A stretch of 64,000 nt of DNA from Nocardioides lianchengensis (GCF_900101465.1 NZ_FMZM01000015.1:81733-145732), one strand, 5' to 3'; shown: positions 12,033 through 22,684, counted from the first letter of the stretch. The notes: generated by a model not told the origin, from the letters alone. Numbers and translations are program-made.

Positions 12033-12785
12033 TCACTCGACGACGAGACCGCCCAGCCGGCGGGTGATCAGCTCCGCGGTACGGCGTACCTCGGCGCTCA
12101 CCGACGGCGGGTCGGTGCTGGGGTAGGTGACGGCGACGCCCGCGACCGGGTGGCCGTTGTGGTCGACGACCGCGACGGCGACGCTGGCCAGGCCCGGGGT
12201 CACCTCGCCGTCCTCGGTCGCCCACCCGCGCTGGCGGGTCTCGGCGAGCAGGGTGCGCAGGGCACCGGGGCTCTGCGGGCCGGCGCCGTGCCGGTCGGTG
12301 AAGGCGGCGGCGTCGGGGTAGAGTGCGCGCACCTGCGGGCGGGGCAGGCCGGCCAGGATGGCCCGGCCGCTCGCGGTGAGGTGGGCGGGCAGCCGGACGC
12401 CGACGTCGGTGACCAGCGGCGGACGTCCCGGGGCGCGCTCCTCGACGACGTACAGCACGTCGCGGCCGTGCAGGACGGCCAGGTGCGCGCTCTCGCCGGT
12501 GCGGTCGGCCAGGGCCGCGACCGCCCGCCGGGCGATCCGCTGCAGGGGCGCCTGCCGCGAGTAGCCGCTGCCGACCTCGAAGGCCGCGAGTCCGAGCCCG
12601 AAGCGCCGCTCCTCGCCGAGGTGGGTCACGAAGCCCTCGTCGACCATGGCCCGCAGCAGGTGGTACGCCGAGCTGCGCGGCAGGTCGCACGCCTGGGCGA
12701 TCCGCTCCAGGGGCACGGGGTCCGGCTGGCTGGCCAGGAAGCGCAGCACCCGCAGCGTGCGGGTCGCCGCGGGCACCTGGCTCAT
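12033..12785 (-). CDS. IclR-family transcriptional regulator
   Basis: 250 residues, ATG start. The N-terminal winged helix (about 5-65) includes PLERIAQACDLPRSSAYHLLRAM, given here only as the span 25-47, and is followed by the IclR effector domain with LPAHLTASGRAIL and a C-terminal GVAVTYP segment. IclR proteins bind small acids and control catabolic genes as dimers or tetramers. It ends about 3.2 kb before hutH. Control of the hut genes or of the EamA exporter are both possible; neither can be shown from sequence alone. Confidence 0.9.
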   Translation of the reverse strand: MSQVPAATRTLRVLRFLASQPDPVPLERIAQACDLPRSSAYHLLRAMVDEGFVTHLGEERRFGLGLAAFEVGSGYSRQAPLQRIARRAVAALADRTGESAHLAVLHGRDVLYVVEERAPGRPPLVTDVGVRLPAHLTASGRAILAGLPRPQVRALYPDAAAFTDRHGAGPQSPGALRTLLAETRQRGWATEDGEVTPGLASVAVAVVDHNGHPVAGVAVTYPSTDPPSVSAEVRRTAELITRRLGGLVVE

Positions 12786-12794
12786 GCCGGGAGG

Positions 12795-13169
12795 TTAGAC
12801 CTCCTTGCGGTGGCTCCCCGTCGGGGCCGGCGAGATGTCGAGCTCGTCGGACTTGCGGTGCGGGTCGAGTCGATCGGCCGCGCGAAGCACGTCCTCCTGC
12901 TTGGCCTCGGCCTGGGCCAGCTCGCGCTCGGCCTCGGCAAGCCGCTCGTCGGCGAGCTTGGCCTCCTCGTGGGCGATCGCGGCGTCCTCGGCGCGCACCT
13001 CGACCTCCTGCTGGGTGGAGACGATGTCGCCGGTGTGGGCCTGAGCGGCGGCTCGCAGCTGACCGGCCTCGGCGCGGTCGCGCTCCAGCTTCCGCTTGCG
13101 GCTCAGCACCAGCAGGGTGACGAGCACCGCGACGGCCACGATGGCGATGGCGATCCAGACGTAGAGCAT
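12795..13169 (-). CDS. Membrane-anchored coiled-coil protein
   Basis: 124 residues with ATG behind GAGGAGG. One N-terminal membrane helix (about 3-23, LYVWIAIAIVAVAVLVTLLVL region) is followed by a basic stop-transfer patch RKRKLERDR. A long Ala/Glu-rich helix to about residue 100 has heptad character and should form a coiled coil. A short polar tail ends in RKEV. No known domain is recognised. It is followed after 9 bp by the IclR gene on the same strand, so the two may share a transcript. Confidence 0.75.
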   Translation of the reverse strand: MLYVWIAIAIVAVAVLVTLLVLSRKRKLERDRAEAGQLRAAAQAHTGDIVSTQQEVEVRAEDAAIAHEEAKLADERLAEAERELAQAEAKQEDVLRAADRLDPHRKSDELDISPAPTGSHRKEV

Positions 13170-13218
13170 GGCTCCTCCTCGAGTCCCGGGTCCGGTACCC
13201 GCCGCGGTCCGGCGCCAG

Positions 13219-14394
13219 TCAGGAGAGCTCGCGCTCCTCGCCGACCGGCACCAGCGGCGCGGCCAGCACCGGGAACAGGGCGGCCACGCCGAAGGCGGCG
13301 GCGTACCCGAGGTGGGTCACCGCGAGCCCGGCCACCGGCGGCACCGCCGAGGCGGTCACGAACTGGGCGGTGTTCTGGAGGCCGAGGGCGCGCCCGGACC
13401 AGAACGGTCCGGCCCGCTCGGCGACGGCGGTGAAGGCCAGCCCGTTGTCGGCGACCGTCAGGACGGTCGCCAGCACGACCAGGGGTACGGCGATCGCGAG
13501 CTCCTGGCCGGCCGCGGCCCCGAGCAGCCCCATGGTCACCGCGGCGGCGACCGCCACCCAGCGCAGCGGCCGCATCCGACTGGCCACCACGTCGGACAGG
13601 TGGCCGGCGGCGATCCGGCCGAGCGCACCGGCGACCTGGGCGCCGGCGACCAGCCCGCCGGCCGCCGCCGGCGACCAGTCCCGGTCCTGCACCAGCCACA
13701 CCAGCGCGAAGGTCCAGACGACGAACTGCGGGACGACGAGGAGCACCGAGACGCCGTGGATCCGGGCGAGGTAGCCGTTCTCGCGGTAGGGGTTGGGGGC
13801 GTCGCCCGCCACCCGGGCCGGACGCGGCGGGTCGAGCACGACGGCTGCGACGACGAGCGCCGCCAGTGCACAGGCGATCGTCGGGACGAGCAGCGCGGCC
13901 TGGATGCCCGAGCGGTCGGCGACCACGGCGATGCTGACGGCTGCCACCCCGACCCCGACCGGCTGGGCCATCTGCCGGATGCCCATCGCGAGGCCGCGGC
14001 GCTGCGGCGGGAACCAGCCCACCACGACCCGGCCGCTGGCGGCGTTGGTGCTGGCCGCGGCCCCGCCGGCCAGCAGCAGGGCGAGCGCGATGGGGACCAG
14101 GCCGTCGACCAGCACGCTGACCACGCCCGCGACGGCGGTCGCGGTGAGGCCGGTGAGCAGGACCCGGCGCTCGCCGACCCGATCGGTGAGCGCACCCCAG
14201 GCGACCAGGGTCAGCATCACCCCGACGGTGGGGGCCGCCGCGACCAGGCCGGCCTCCGCGAGGCTCAGCCCCTCGCGGTCGTGGAGCACGGGGATCAGGA
14301 ACGCCGGGCCGTGCATCATCACGGCGGCGGCCGCCTGCGCGAGGGTGCTGGCGGCCAGCATCGCCCAGCGGCGCAGGGTGCTGACGTCGTCCAC
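13219..14394 (-). CDS. MFS transporter
   Basis: 391 residues from a GTG at 14394. The site upstream is weak (CTGGG), and an in-frame ATG 11 codons later is a possible alternative. Twelve predicted helices are present, and the loop GALTDRVGERRVLLTG between helices 2 and 3 is the classic major-facilitator signature. A related loop GRIAAGHLSDVVASRMRP occurs in the second half. The protein most resembles NarK/OFA-type or drug/metabolite MFS carriers; direction and substrate cannot be read. A strong hairpin at 14468-14507 lies upstream and separates it from the secreted-protein gene. Confidence 0.88.
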   Translation of the reverse strand: MDDVSTLRRWAMLAASTLAQAAAAVMMHGPAFLIPVLHDREGLSLAEAGLVAAAPTVGVMLTLVAWGALTDRVGERRVLLTGLTATAVAGVVSVLVDGLVPIALALLLAGGAAASTNAASGRVVVGWFPPQRRGLAMGIRQMAQPVGVGVAAVSIAVVADRSGIQAALLVPTIACALAALVVAAVVLDPPRPARVAGDAPNPYRENGYLARIHGVSVLLVVPQFVVWTFALVWLVQDRDWSPAAAGGLVAGAQVAGALGRIAAGHLSDVVASRMRPLRWVAVAAAVTMGLLGAAAGQELAIAVPLVVLATVLTVADNGLAFTAVAERAGPFWSGRALGLQNTAQFVTASAVPPVAGLAVTHLGYAAAFGVAALFPVLAAPLVPVGEERELS

Positions 14395-14467
14395 GCGGCC
14401 CAGTCAACGCGCCGCGGACGTCGTACGACGGCCCGTCTCACGCCCGGGCGCTGTGAGGTTGCGGACA

Positions 14468-14507
14468 CGACGACGCCGGCCGCCCCGAGGGGCGACCGGC
14501 GTCGTCG
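14468..14507 (-). terminator. Strong terminator hairpin
   Basis: A 19-bp stem with one mismatch (left arm starts CGACGACGCCGG, right arm ends CCGGCGTCGTCG) and a very short loop lies 14 bp beyond the stop codon of the secreted protein gene. No T tract follows, which is common for actinobacterial terminators. Confidence 0.6.
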
Positions 14508-14520
14508 GAGTGCAGGAGGA

Positions 14521-15819
14521 TCAGCGGCCGCTGGGCATGATCTTCAGCTTGGCCTGGCCGAGGTTGATGATCCCGCCCTGGCCTCCCAGCAGGGTGATGC
14601 GGACGGCGGTGATCTCACCGCCGTTGCGGGTGATCGTCTTGACCAGGGTCTCGATCTTCGCGACGCCGGGGATCTCCAGGCCGTTCAGCTCCGGCAGGGA
14701 GTAGGTCTCGCCGTCGACGGTGATGCCCGCGACCTGGGACCCGCTGAAGTTGACCACCGGCTTCTTGCCCTTGGCCCGGGAGACGTTGACCCGGCCCTTG
14801 ATCGCGTCGATCTTCAGCGCGCCGTTGCCGAGGTTGATGCTGCCGACCGAGGACTCCTCGAAGCCGCGCGACACCCGACGGCCCTGGATGCCGAGCTGCG
14901 AGGACCGGGCCACGCCGAGGTCGAGGATGCCGGGGAGGTCGACGCCCGCAGCGGAGGACGAGCGCACCTTCCCGTCCGTGCCCTGGCAGGGCATCGTGAC
15001 CCGCTGGGTGCGGCCGGTGCCGACGATGCCGGTGAGCAGCTCGGTCTTGGTGGCGTTGGCCGAGCCGGAGAACAGGCCCGACTGGATGCCGCGGGTGATG
15101 TAGGCGACGGTGCGGCCCACGACCACGGTCGTCTTGGTCGGGATCAGGGTGATGGTCAGGCCGTTGGCCCGGGCCCGGGCGAAGTCCTTGCCCTTGCGGC
15201 GGAGCTGGTCGCCGATCGCGACCCGGAGCAGGCCCGGCACCACGATCGGCCGGTTCAGGGTGGGCAGCGGCAGCACCTGCGCCTGACCGCCCGGCGCGCG
15301 GAAGACCAGCTTGGCCAGCGTGGTCTCGGTGTCGGCGCGGTAGCCGGACTTCGTGGCGCTCGCCTTGGAGACCGACGTGACGCCCTCGATCGAGAGCCGC
15401 CCCAGCTGGGTCTCGGCCAGGACGATCTCGGCGACCTTGTGGACGGAGATCGACGCGACCTCGTTGGCGGTCTTGACGGTGCGCACGTTGGTGCGGACCC
15501 CCGAGATCCGGCCGAGGCCGGGGATCTGGACCTCGGCGACGTTGTTGCTGCGGTTCAGGCCGGTCTTGTTGGTGCAGCCGATCACCTCGAGCGCGGTGGC
15601 GCCGGACGCGGCCGGCACCTGCCCGCCGATGATGCGGGTGCCGTAGCCGTGGGCACGGAACGCGTAGGGGGTCGGCTGCTTCTTGGCCTTCTTCGGCTTG
15701 GCCTTGGCCTTCGCGGCCACGGACGTCTGGTCCGCGGGGCCCGCGACGGCGCTGGACGGAGCGGTCAGCACGGCGGCCGCGAGGACCAGCGCAGTGCCGA
15801 GAGGGATGAACCGGCGCAT
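14521..15819 (-). CDS. Secreted conserved protein (choice-of-anchor P-like)
   Basis: 432 residues from an ATG at 15819 with AGGAG upstream; a longer frame to 15864 lacks a site. The signal peptide (residues 1-27, ending SSAVAG) is followed by a Lys/Ala-rich linker (about 33-45) and a large beta-rich domain with motifs such as YAFRAHGYGTRI, LEVIGCTNKTG and GGLINLGQAKLK-like repeats of I-x-L-G-x-x. The overall pattern resembles choice-of-anchor P family secreted proteins of Nocardioidaceae, whose function is unknown. There is no obvious LPXTG sortase signal. The gene is divergent from hutH across about 210 bp. Confidence 0.75.
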   Translation of the reverse strand: MRRFIPLGTALVLAAAVLTAPSSAVAGPADQTSVAAKAKAKPKKAKKQPTPYAFRAHGYGTRIIGGQVPAASGATALEVIGCTNKTGLNRSNNVAEVQIPGLGRISGVRTNVRTVKTANEVASISVHKVAEIVLAETQLGRLSIEGVTSVSKASATKSGYRADTETTLAKLVFRAPGGQAQVLPLPTLNRPIVVPGLLRVAIGDQLRRKGKDFARARANGLTITLIPTKTTVVVGRTVAYITRGIQSGLFSGSANATKTELLTGIVGTGRTQRVTMPCQGTDGKVRSSSAAGVDLPGILDLGVARSSQLGIQGRRVSRGFEESSVGSINLGNGALKIDAIKGRVNVSRAKGKKPVVNFSGSQVAGITVDGETYSLPELNGLEIPGVAKIETLVKTITRNGGEITAVRITLLGGQGGIINLGQAKLKIMPSGR

Positions 15820-15962
15820 GGGGACTCCTAGATCGATCTCGGGTGGCGTGGCCCCACCCCCCACAGGAAGTCCGACGCCGTCGATGTCAGCCCAACGTGC
15901 CCGGGCTCGAAAAGTTACAAACGTGGTGTCACGGTCCAGGGAGAACGTGTTCCAGTCGCACG

Positions 15963-15976
15963 TCTCGGATCCGAGA
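15963..15976. promoter_or_regulatory. 14-bp perfect palindrome upstream of hutH (operator candidate)
   Basis: TCTCGGATCCGAGA is a perfect palindrome 55 bp upstream of the hutH start. An identical copy lies 44 bp upstream of the M20 peptidase gene at 31014-31027. Both copies are intergenic and sit at similar promoter-proximal distances. A second, weaker inverted repeat GAACGTGTTC is at 15943-15952. Confidence 0.6.
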
Positions 15977-16031
15977 TGCAGAGGCGCCTCTCGTCCTGGC
16001 GGTCCAGGCGGGGCGGGCCTTGGATGGGCAC

Positions 16032-17599
16032 ATGCCCCCCTCCGTCACGGTCGACATCGGCCCCCTCTCGTTCGCAGATGTGGTGGCTGTCACACGCGAC
16101 GCTGCCGCGGTAAACCTCGGCGACGACGCCGTCGACGCCATCGTCCGCGCCCGGAGGGTGGTCGAGGACCTCGCCGCGGCCGCGACCCCGTCGTACGGCG
16201 TCTCGACGGGGTTCGGTGCGCTCGCCACCCGGCACATCCCGGCCGCGCTGCGCGAGCAGCTCCAGCGCTCGCTGGTGCGCTCGCACGCCGCCGGGTCCGG
16301 TCCCGAGGTCGAGCGCGAGGTGGTCCGCGGGCTGATGCTGCTCCGGCTCTCGACGCTGGCCACCGGGCGGACCGGCGTACGGCTCGAGACGGCGCAGCTG
16401 CTGGCCGACCTGCTGACGCACGGCATCACGCCGGTCGTGCACGAGTACGGCTCGCTCGGCTGCTCGGGCGACCTCGCGCCGCTCTCCCACTGCGCGCTCG
16501 CGCTGATGGGTGAGGGGCAGGTGCGCGACGCCGCGGGGACGCTGCTGCCGGCCGCCGAGGCGCTGGCCGCCGCGGGCCTGGAGCCGGTCGAGCTGGGTGC
16601 CAAGGAGGGGTTGGCGCTGATCAACGGCACCGACGGGATGCTCGGGATGCTGGTGCTGGCGATCGAGGACCTGCGCCGGCTGCTGCGCACCGCCGACGTG
16701 GCCGCGGCCATGTCGGTCGAGGGCCAGCTCGGCACCGACCGGGTCTTCGCCCCCGAGCTGCAGGCGATCCGCCCGCATCCCGGCCAGGCCCTCTCGGCCG
16801 CCAACCTGACCGCGGTCCTGCGCGACTCCGGGGTCGTCGCGTCCCACCGCGGTCCGGACTGCAACCGGGTCCAGGACGCCTACTCGCTGCGCTGCGCCCC
16901 GCAGGTGCACGGCGCGGCCCGCGACACCGTCGAGCACGCAGCGCTGGTGGCCGGGCGCGAGCTCGCGTCCGCCGTCGACAACCCCGTGGTGATCTTCGCG
17001 GCGGGGGTCCTCGGGGGCGGAGCCCCCGGGCGTGTGGAGTCGAACGGCAACTTTCACGGGGCGCCGGTCGCCTACGTGCTCGACTTCCTGGCCATCGTCG
17101 CGGCCGACGTGGCGTCGATGAGCGAGCGTCGTACCGACCGGTTCCTCGACCGGGCCCGCAACCACGGGCTGCCGCCGTTCCTCGCCCACGACCCCGGCGT
17201 CGACAGCGGCCTGATGATCGCCCAGTACACGCAGGCCGCGATCGTCTCCGAGCTGAAGCGGCTGGCGGTGCCGGCGTCGGTCGACTCGATCCCCTCCAGC
17301 GCCATGCAGGAGGACCATGTGTCGATGGGGTGGTCGGCCGCCCGCAAGCTGCGCCGCTCGGTCGACGGTCTGACCCGGGTGGTGGCGATCGAGGTGCTCA
17401 CCGCAGCCCGGGCGCTCGACCTGCGCCGCCCGCTCGAGCCGTCGCCGGCCACCGCCGCGGTGATCGACCTGCTGCGCGCCGCCGGTGTCGAGGGCCCCGG
17501 CCCCGACCGCCACCTGTCCCCCGAGATCGAGACCGCCGTCGGCCTCGTCGCCTCGGGCGCCGTCCTGTCCGCTGTGGAGCACGTGATCGGAGAGCTGTC

Positions 17600-17603
<4 letters not shown>
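16032..17603 (+). CDS. hutH: Histidine ammonia-lyase
   Basis: 523 residues from the ATG at 16032, close to the usual length of about 510. HutH eliminates ammonia from L-histidine to give urocanate, the first step of histidine breakdown in the cytosol. The active-site loop YGSLGCSGDLAPLSH carries the residues that form the MIO electrophile. Here the triad is Cys144-Ser145-Gly146 rather than the textbook Ala-Ser-Gly; I believe this is common in actinobacterial HutH. Further conserved blocks are YGVSTGFG, NGTDGMLG and SSAMQEDHVSMG. The stop overlaps the hutU start by 4 bp. A perfect 14-bp palindrome upstream is a candidate operator. Confidence 0.95.
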
Positions 17604-19243
<1,640 letters not shown>

Positions 19244-19250
19244 CCGGCCG

Positions 19251-20471
19251 TCAGGGCCGGAGGCGGACCTTCAAGGACCGGCTGTGCGAACCCAGGACCC
19301 CTGCCGAGCCGGCGACGACGGCGACCACGCGCTGCGCCCCGGCCTTGCGAGGTGTGAGGCGGATCCGGGCCACGCCGGAGGCGCCGACCCGTCCCGACCC
19401 GAGGACCGCGCCGAATCTGCCGCCACGGAGGACCTCGCGGACGCGCACCCGCTGCCGGTGGGCCGGAGAGACCCGGACGACCGCAACGCCGTGTCCCCGG
19501 GCGGTACGACGGACACGGAGGCCGACAACGGAGAACACCCGCACGGCGACACTCTTCTCCGACCAGGTGTAGGGCCGGTCGGCCGCGCTCCCGTAGCTCC
19601 AGCGGTAGCGGGTGCTACGCGAAGGCCGCACGGTGGTGGAGGCGGTTCCGTCCGCGGTCGTCCGCAGGGTGGCGACGACCCGTTCGCGGGCTGAGCCCGA
19701 CGGCCGCGCCCACAGCTGGACCGGGGCGCCGGCCAGCTCGGCCTCGCCGCCGTTCCAGACCTTCGTGCGAAGCGTCACCGCCTCGCCGTAGGAGATCGGG
19801 TCCTCGGCCGGGCCGTTCAGCGTCGGGCGTCGGAGGCCGCGAAAGTCGGTCACCGTCGTGCCCGACGCGGTCCCGACCACGACATCGTCGATCTCGAGAC
19901 CGCCGGACCGTTCGCCCCGGCAGCCGGTCCCGACGACGATGAGAGCGGATGGGTAGTCGTGATCCGGGCGGCTACGGAGGAACTCGTCGACCGTCGCCAC
20001 GTCGAGGAGCTCGTCCTCGTCGTCCAGCCACGTCAGCTCGGGCTGGACCAGGAGGTCGATCTCGGACCCGCCGTCAATCCCCGCGTCCGTGATCGATCCG
20101 CTCCCGGTGATCCCCGCGAGAGGGATCTCGACCCGGACCGTGAGGTCGCCCGGCACGTAGGTCCGCAGCGCCACCCGATAGGTCGTCAGCGCGTCGAGCA
20201 TCGGCACGGCGTGGGCCAGCGCGAGGGTCCCTTCGTGGCCCGGGGAGAGCGCCAGGGCGTCCTGGGTGAAGTAGTAGTGCGGCTCGCCGACCGCGTTCGG
20301 CGGTGTCGAGCAGACGTCCAGCCGGGACGTGAACCCGGGTGGCAGGTCGGTGTTCTGGCCACCGCGCCAGATCTCGACCCGCGGGGCGGGCGCGGGGTCG
20401 GCGCCGGCCGGGACGGTGCCGAGCAGGCTGGACAGGACCAGCAGGACGAGGGGGGCGGCACAGCGACGCAC
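19251..20471 (-). CDS. Secreted protein of unknown function
   Basis: 406 residues, GTG start behind CGGAGGA. A Sec signal peptide (about 1-24, core APLVLLVLSSLLG, ending AGA) is followed by an Asp/Glu-rich domain with YFTQDALAL and YVPGDLTVRVEI, suggestive of a carbohydrate-binding or jelly-roll fold. A C-terminal Arg-rich beta module (from about 240) resembles Ig-like/Big domains in actinobacterial surface proteins. No catalytic motif is recognised. It converges tail to tail with hutU but has no evident link to histidine use. Confidence 0.75.
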   Translation of the reverse strand: MRRCAAPLVLLVLSSLLGTVPAGADPAPAPRVEIWRGGQNTDLPPGFTSRLDVCSTPPNAVGEPHYYFTQDALALSPGHEGTLALAHAVPMLDALTTYRVALRTYVPGDLTVRVEIPLAGITGSGSITDAGIDGGSEIDLLVQPELTWLDDEDELLDVATVDEFLRSRPDHDYPSALIVVGTGCRGERSGGLEIDDVVVGTASGTTVTDFRGLRRPTLNGPAEDPISYGEAVTLRTKVWNGGEAELAGAPVQLWARPSGSARERVVATLRTTADGTASTTVRPSRSTRYRWSYGSAADRPYTWSEKSVAVRVFSVVGLRVRRTARGHGVAVVRVSPAHRQRVRVREVLRGGRFGAVLGSGRVGASGVARIRLTPRKAGAQRVVAVVAGSAGVLGSHSRSLKVRLRP

Positions 20472-20685
20472 GAGGGATCCTCCGAGAAGGGAGTGGGGGT
20501 TCAGGGACCGTAAGCGGTCGAGGGCCCGCCTGTCCGCGGAACGCCGTACGCGGGAGGTGTCGTTCAGCTCCCGCGGGCGGTGAGCTGCGCGGGCCGTGCG
20601 TGGGGGGCGACCCTGGAGCTGGTCGGTTGCGCCGCGCTCCGGTGATCCGTCTGCGGGGCCTGTCCCGGTGTGTCAGGGTGACCCC

Positions 20686-21714
20686 GTGACCAACCAGCCG
20701 GCGCGCGGACGCGTCGTACTCCGGGACATCAGCTCGCGGGCGTGGGAGCACCCCGCCGACCGGGGTGCGCTGGTCGCGCTGCGCAAGCTGAAGGGCTTCG
20801 ACACGGTCCTGAAGGCGGTGTCGGGGCTGTTCAACGAGCGGGCGGTCCGGCTGGTCTTCCTGGGCTCCGCCGTCCGGGCCGACGAGCGGCAGTTCGCGAC
20901 GCTGCACCGGCTGCTGGGCGAGGTCGCGGAGACCCTGGACGCGCCCGACCTGCCGGAGCTCCCGGAGCTGTACGTCGCCGCCAACCCGGTGCCGAACGCG
21001 CACACGCTCGGCATGAACAAGCCGTTCATCGTGCTCACCTCCGGCCTGGTCGACCTGCTGGAGGAGGACGAGCTGCGGTTCGTCCTCGGCCACGAGCTCG
21101 GCCACGCGATCAGCGGGCACGCCGTCTACCAGACCCTGCTGCAGCGGCTGCTGACCCTCTCCGGGGTCTTCGCGTCGATCCCGATCGGCGGGCTGGGCAT
21201 CCGGGCCATCGTGGCGGCGCTGCACGAGTGGTCGCGCAAGGCCGAGCTGTCGGCCGACCGGGCCGGGCTGCTGGCCACCCAGGACCCCGCGACGGCGTTC
21301 CGCGTGCACATGAAGCTGGCCAGCGGCGGGCTGCTCTCCGACCTCGACCAGACGGCGTTCTTCGCCCAGGGTCAGGAGTACCTCGAGTCCGGCGACCTCC
21401 GAGACTCGGTCCTCAAGCTGCTGCTCATCGAGAACCAGACGCACCCGTTCGCCGTCGTACGGGCTGCGGAGCTGCGGCGCTGGGTCGACTCCGGGGACTA
21501 CACCGCGCTCCTCGGCGGCGCCTACCCCCGCCGCGTCGACGACGCCACGGCGACGGTCACCGACGCGGCCCGCGACGCGGCCCGCAGCTACTCCGAGACG
21601 TTCCAGCAGAGCCAGGACGCCGTCGGCAAGCTGGTCCACGACGCGGCCGGCTTCCTCGGCAGCGCCAAGGTCTGGTTCGACGAGCAGGTCCGACGGGCCC
21701 GCGGGACCGAGTGA
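20686..21714 (+). CDS. M48-family zinc metalloprotease
   Basis: 342 residues from a GTG at 20686; an upstream extension to 20596 is unlikely. The zinc motif HELGHAISGH (HExxH, about residues 140-149) is followed by the glutamate helix KAELSADRAG (about 190), the signature of Ste24/HtpX-like peptidases. Unlike HtpX there is little N-terminal membrane sequence, but GVFASIPIGGLGIRAIVAAL could be one membrane segment. The C-terminal 60 residues are Ala-rich helices. It may act in envelope protein quality control, which is inference. Its stop overlaps the next start by 4 bp. Confidence 0.88.
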   Translation: MTNQPARGRVVLRDISSRAWEHPADRGALVALRKLKGFDTVLKAVSGLFNERAVRLVFLGSAVRADERQFATLHRLLGEVAETLDAPDLPELPELYVAANPVPNAHTLGMNKPFIVLTSGLVDLLEEDELRFVLGHELGHAISGHAVYQTLLQRLLTLSGVFASIPIGGLGIRAIVAALHEWSRKAELSADRAGLLATQDPATAFRVHMKLASGGLLSDLDQTAFFAQGQEYLESGDLRDSVLKLLLIENQTHPFAVVRAAELRRWVDSGDYTALLGGAYPRRVDDATATVTDAARDAARSYSETFQQSQDAVGKLVHDAAGFLGSAKVWFDEQVRRARGTE

Positions 21715-21977
21715 GCCTCCGCGAACTCTTCGACCGGCTCCCCGAGGGCTGGTCCGAGGTCGCGTACGACGGCCGCCGCTACGGCGTGACCCGCACCGTG
21801 CGACTCGGCGGGCGCCAGCAGAGCGTGTACGCCGAGGAGCTGGGCGGGACGGACGTCGTCAGCGCCAACCTCTACCTCCCGCGCGACGGCGAGGAGGCGT
21901 TCCGGCCCTGCGAGATGCCGGCCCGGAAGGTGGTCGCGTTCCTGACCGGTCTGGACGTGTCGACGCCGGGCTCGTGA
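21711..21977 (+). CDS. Small conserved protein, coupled to M48 protease
   Basis: 88 residues from a GTG overlapping the protease stop (GTGA). The compact sequence RRYGVTRTVRLGGRQQSVYAE (quoted as span 21-41) followed by LGGTDVVSANLY and FRPCEMPARKVVAFL is conserved among actinobacteria. Such proteins are sometimes labelled peptide methionine sulfoxide reductase, but none of the catalytic motifs of MsrA or MsrB are present, so I leave the function open. Coupling suggests it serves with the protease. Confidence 0.72.
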   Translation: MSLRELFDRLPEGWSEVAYDGRRYGVTRTVRLGGRQQSVYAEELGGTDVVSANLYLPRDGEEAFRPCEMPARKVVAFLTGLDVSTPGS

Positions 21978-21992
21978 GGTCGGCTTGTCGGA

Positions 21993-22592
21993 TCAGGACG
22001 TCGGCCAGGCCGCCATCGCCAACTCCGCGGTGTCGGTGAGCTCGGCCGCCGTGGCCCCGTCGCGAGCCCGCTGCGACATCCCGTGGAGGACGGTCGTGAA
22101 GTACGACGCGAGCCTCGCCGGGTCGGTCGACGCCGGCAGCTCGCCGTCCTCGCGGGCGGTCGTGAGCCGCTTCTCGAAGGTCGCGACGTCGGCGTTGCGC
22201 AGGTCACGCATGTAGGTGGCGACGTCGACGTCGGCCGCGGCCGCGCTACACAGCAGGTTCCCGGCGGGGGTCTCGGGGTCGGTGTACATCGCGGCCGCGT
22301 CGATCAGGACGCGACGGAAGGCGTCGTACGCCGTGGGCTCCCTCGCCATGGCGGCCCAGACGAGCTCGCCGGCCGGAGACCGGCCGTACGTCTCGACGAC
22401 CTCGTTGAACAGCGACCTCTTGTCACCGAACGCCGCGTAGAGGCTGCCGGGTCGGATGCCCATCTCGCGGGTCAGGTCGCTGATCGAGGTGCCCTCGTAG
22501 CCGTTCTCCCAGAACAGCCGGGTCGCGGCCTCCAGCGCCGCCGCGCGGTCGAAGCTCGGCGGTCGGCCGCGTCGCGTGTCCGGAGGGCTCAT
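21993..22592 (-). CDS. TetR-family repressor
   Basis: 199 residues, ATG start preceded by GAAGGG. The N-terminal DNA-binding domain (about 10-60) has the pattern ATRLFWENGYEGTSISDLTREM, cited as span 23-44, with the recognition helix near GSLYAAFGDKRSLF. The ligand domain includes CSAAAADVD. It diverges from an SDR gene across 106 bp containing two similar palindromes, one beside each start, so it very likely represses both genes. This layout is typical of YcdC/AcrR-like regulators of aldehyde or quinone reductases; the ligand is unknown. Confidence 0.92.
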   Translation of the reverse strand: MSPPDTRRGRPPSFDRAAALEAATRLFWENGYEGTSISDLTREMGIRPGSLYAAFGDKRSLFNEVVETYGRSPAGELVWAAMAREPTAYDAFRRVLIDAAAMYTDPETPAGNLLCSAAAADVDVATYMRDLRNADVATFEKRLTTAREDGELPASTDPARLASYFTTVLHGMSQRARDGATAAELTDTAELAMAAWPTS

Positions 22593-22600
22593 CCCTTCAT

Positions 22601-22620
22601 TCTAGAGCGATCGTTCCAGA
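22601..22620. promoter_or_regulatory. TetR operator O1
   Basis: TCTAGAGCGATCGTTCCAGA reads as an inverted repeat with 16 of 20 positions symmetric and a CGATCG centre. It lies 9 bp upstream of the tetR start. The core GA(A/G)CGATC recurs at O2. Confidence 0.6.
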
Positions 22621-22636
22621 GTTCGTTACACCTTTC

Positions 22637-22665
22637 TTGGTCGAATGCTCAACAAGACGTAGTCT
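22637..22665 (+). promoter_or_regulatory. Promoter of the SDR gene
   Basis: -35-like TTGGTC (22637-22642) and -10-like TAGTCT (22660-22665) are spaced by 17 bp. The TetR operator O2 follows 5 bp later, where it would cover the transcription start. Confidence 0.55.
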
Positions 22666-22670
22666 CACCT

Positions 22671-22684
22671 TGAACGATCATTCA
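22671..22684. promoter_or_regulatory. TetR operator O2
   Basis: TGAACGATCATTCA is a 14-bp palindrome with one mismatched pair. It overlaps the expected transcription start of the SDR gene and shares the GAACGATC core with O1. Confidence 0.6.

Noticed and set aside
13168..15831. 887-residue plus-strand frame
   Set aside because: Antisense of the MFS gene and the secreted protein gene; Arg/Gly/Asp-rich shadow sequence only.
15943..15952. GAACGTGTTC as a KstR-type site
   Set aside because: Only the AACnnGTT core fits; the outer bases of the KstR motif are missing and no sterol genes are nearby.
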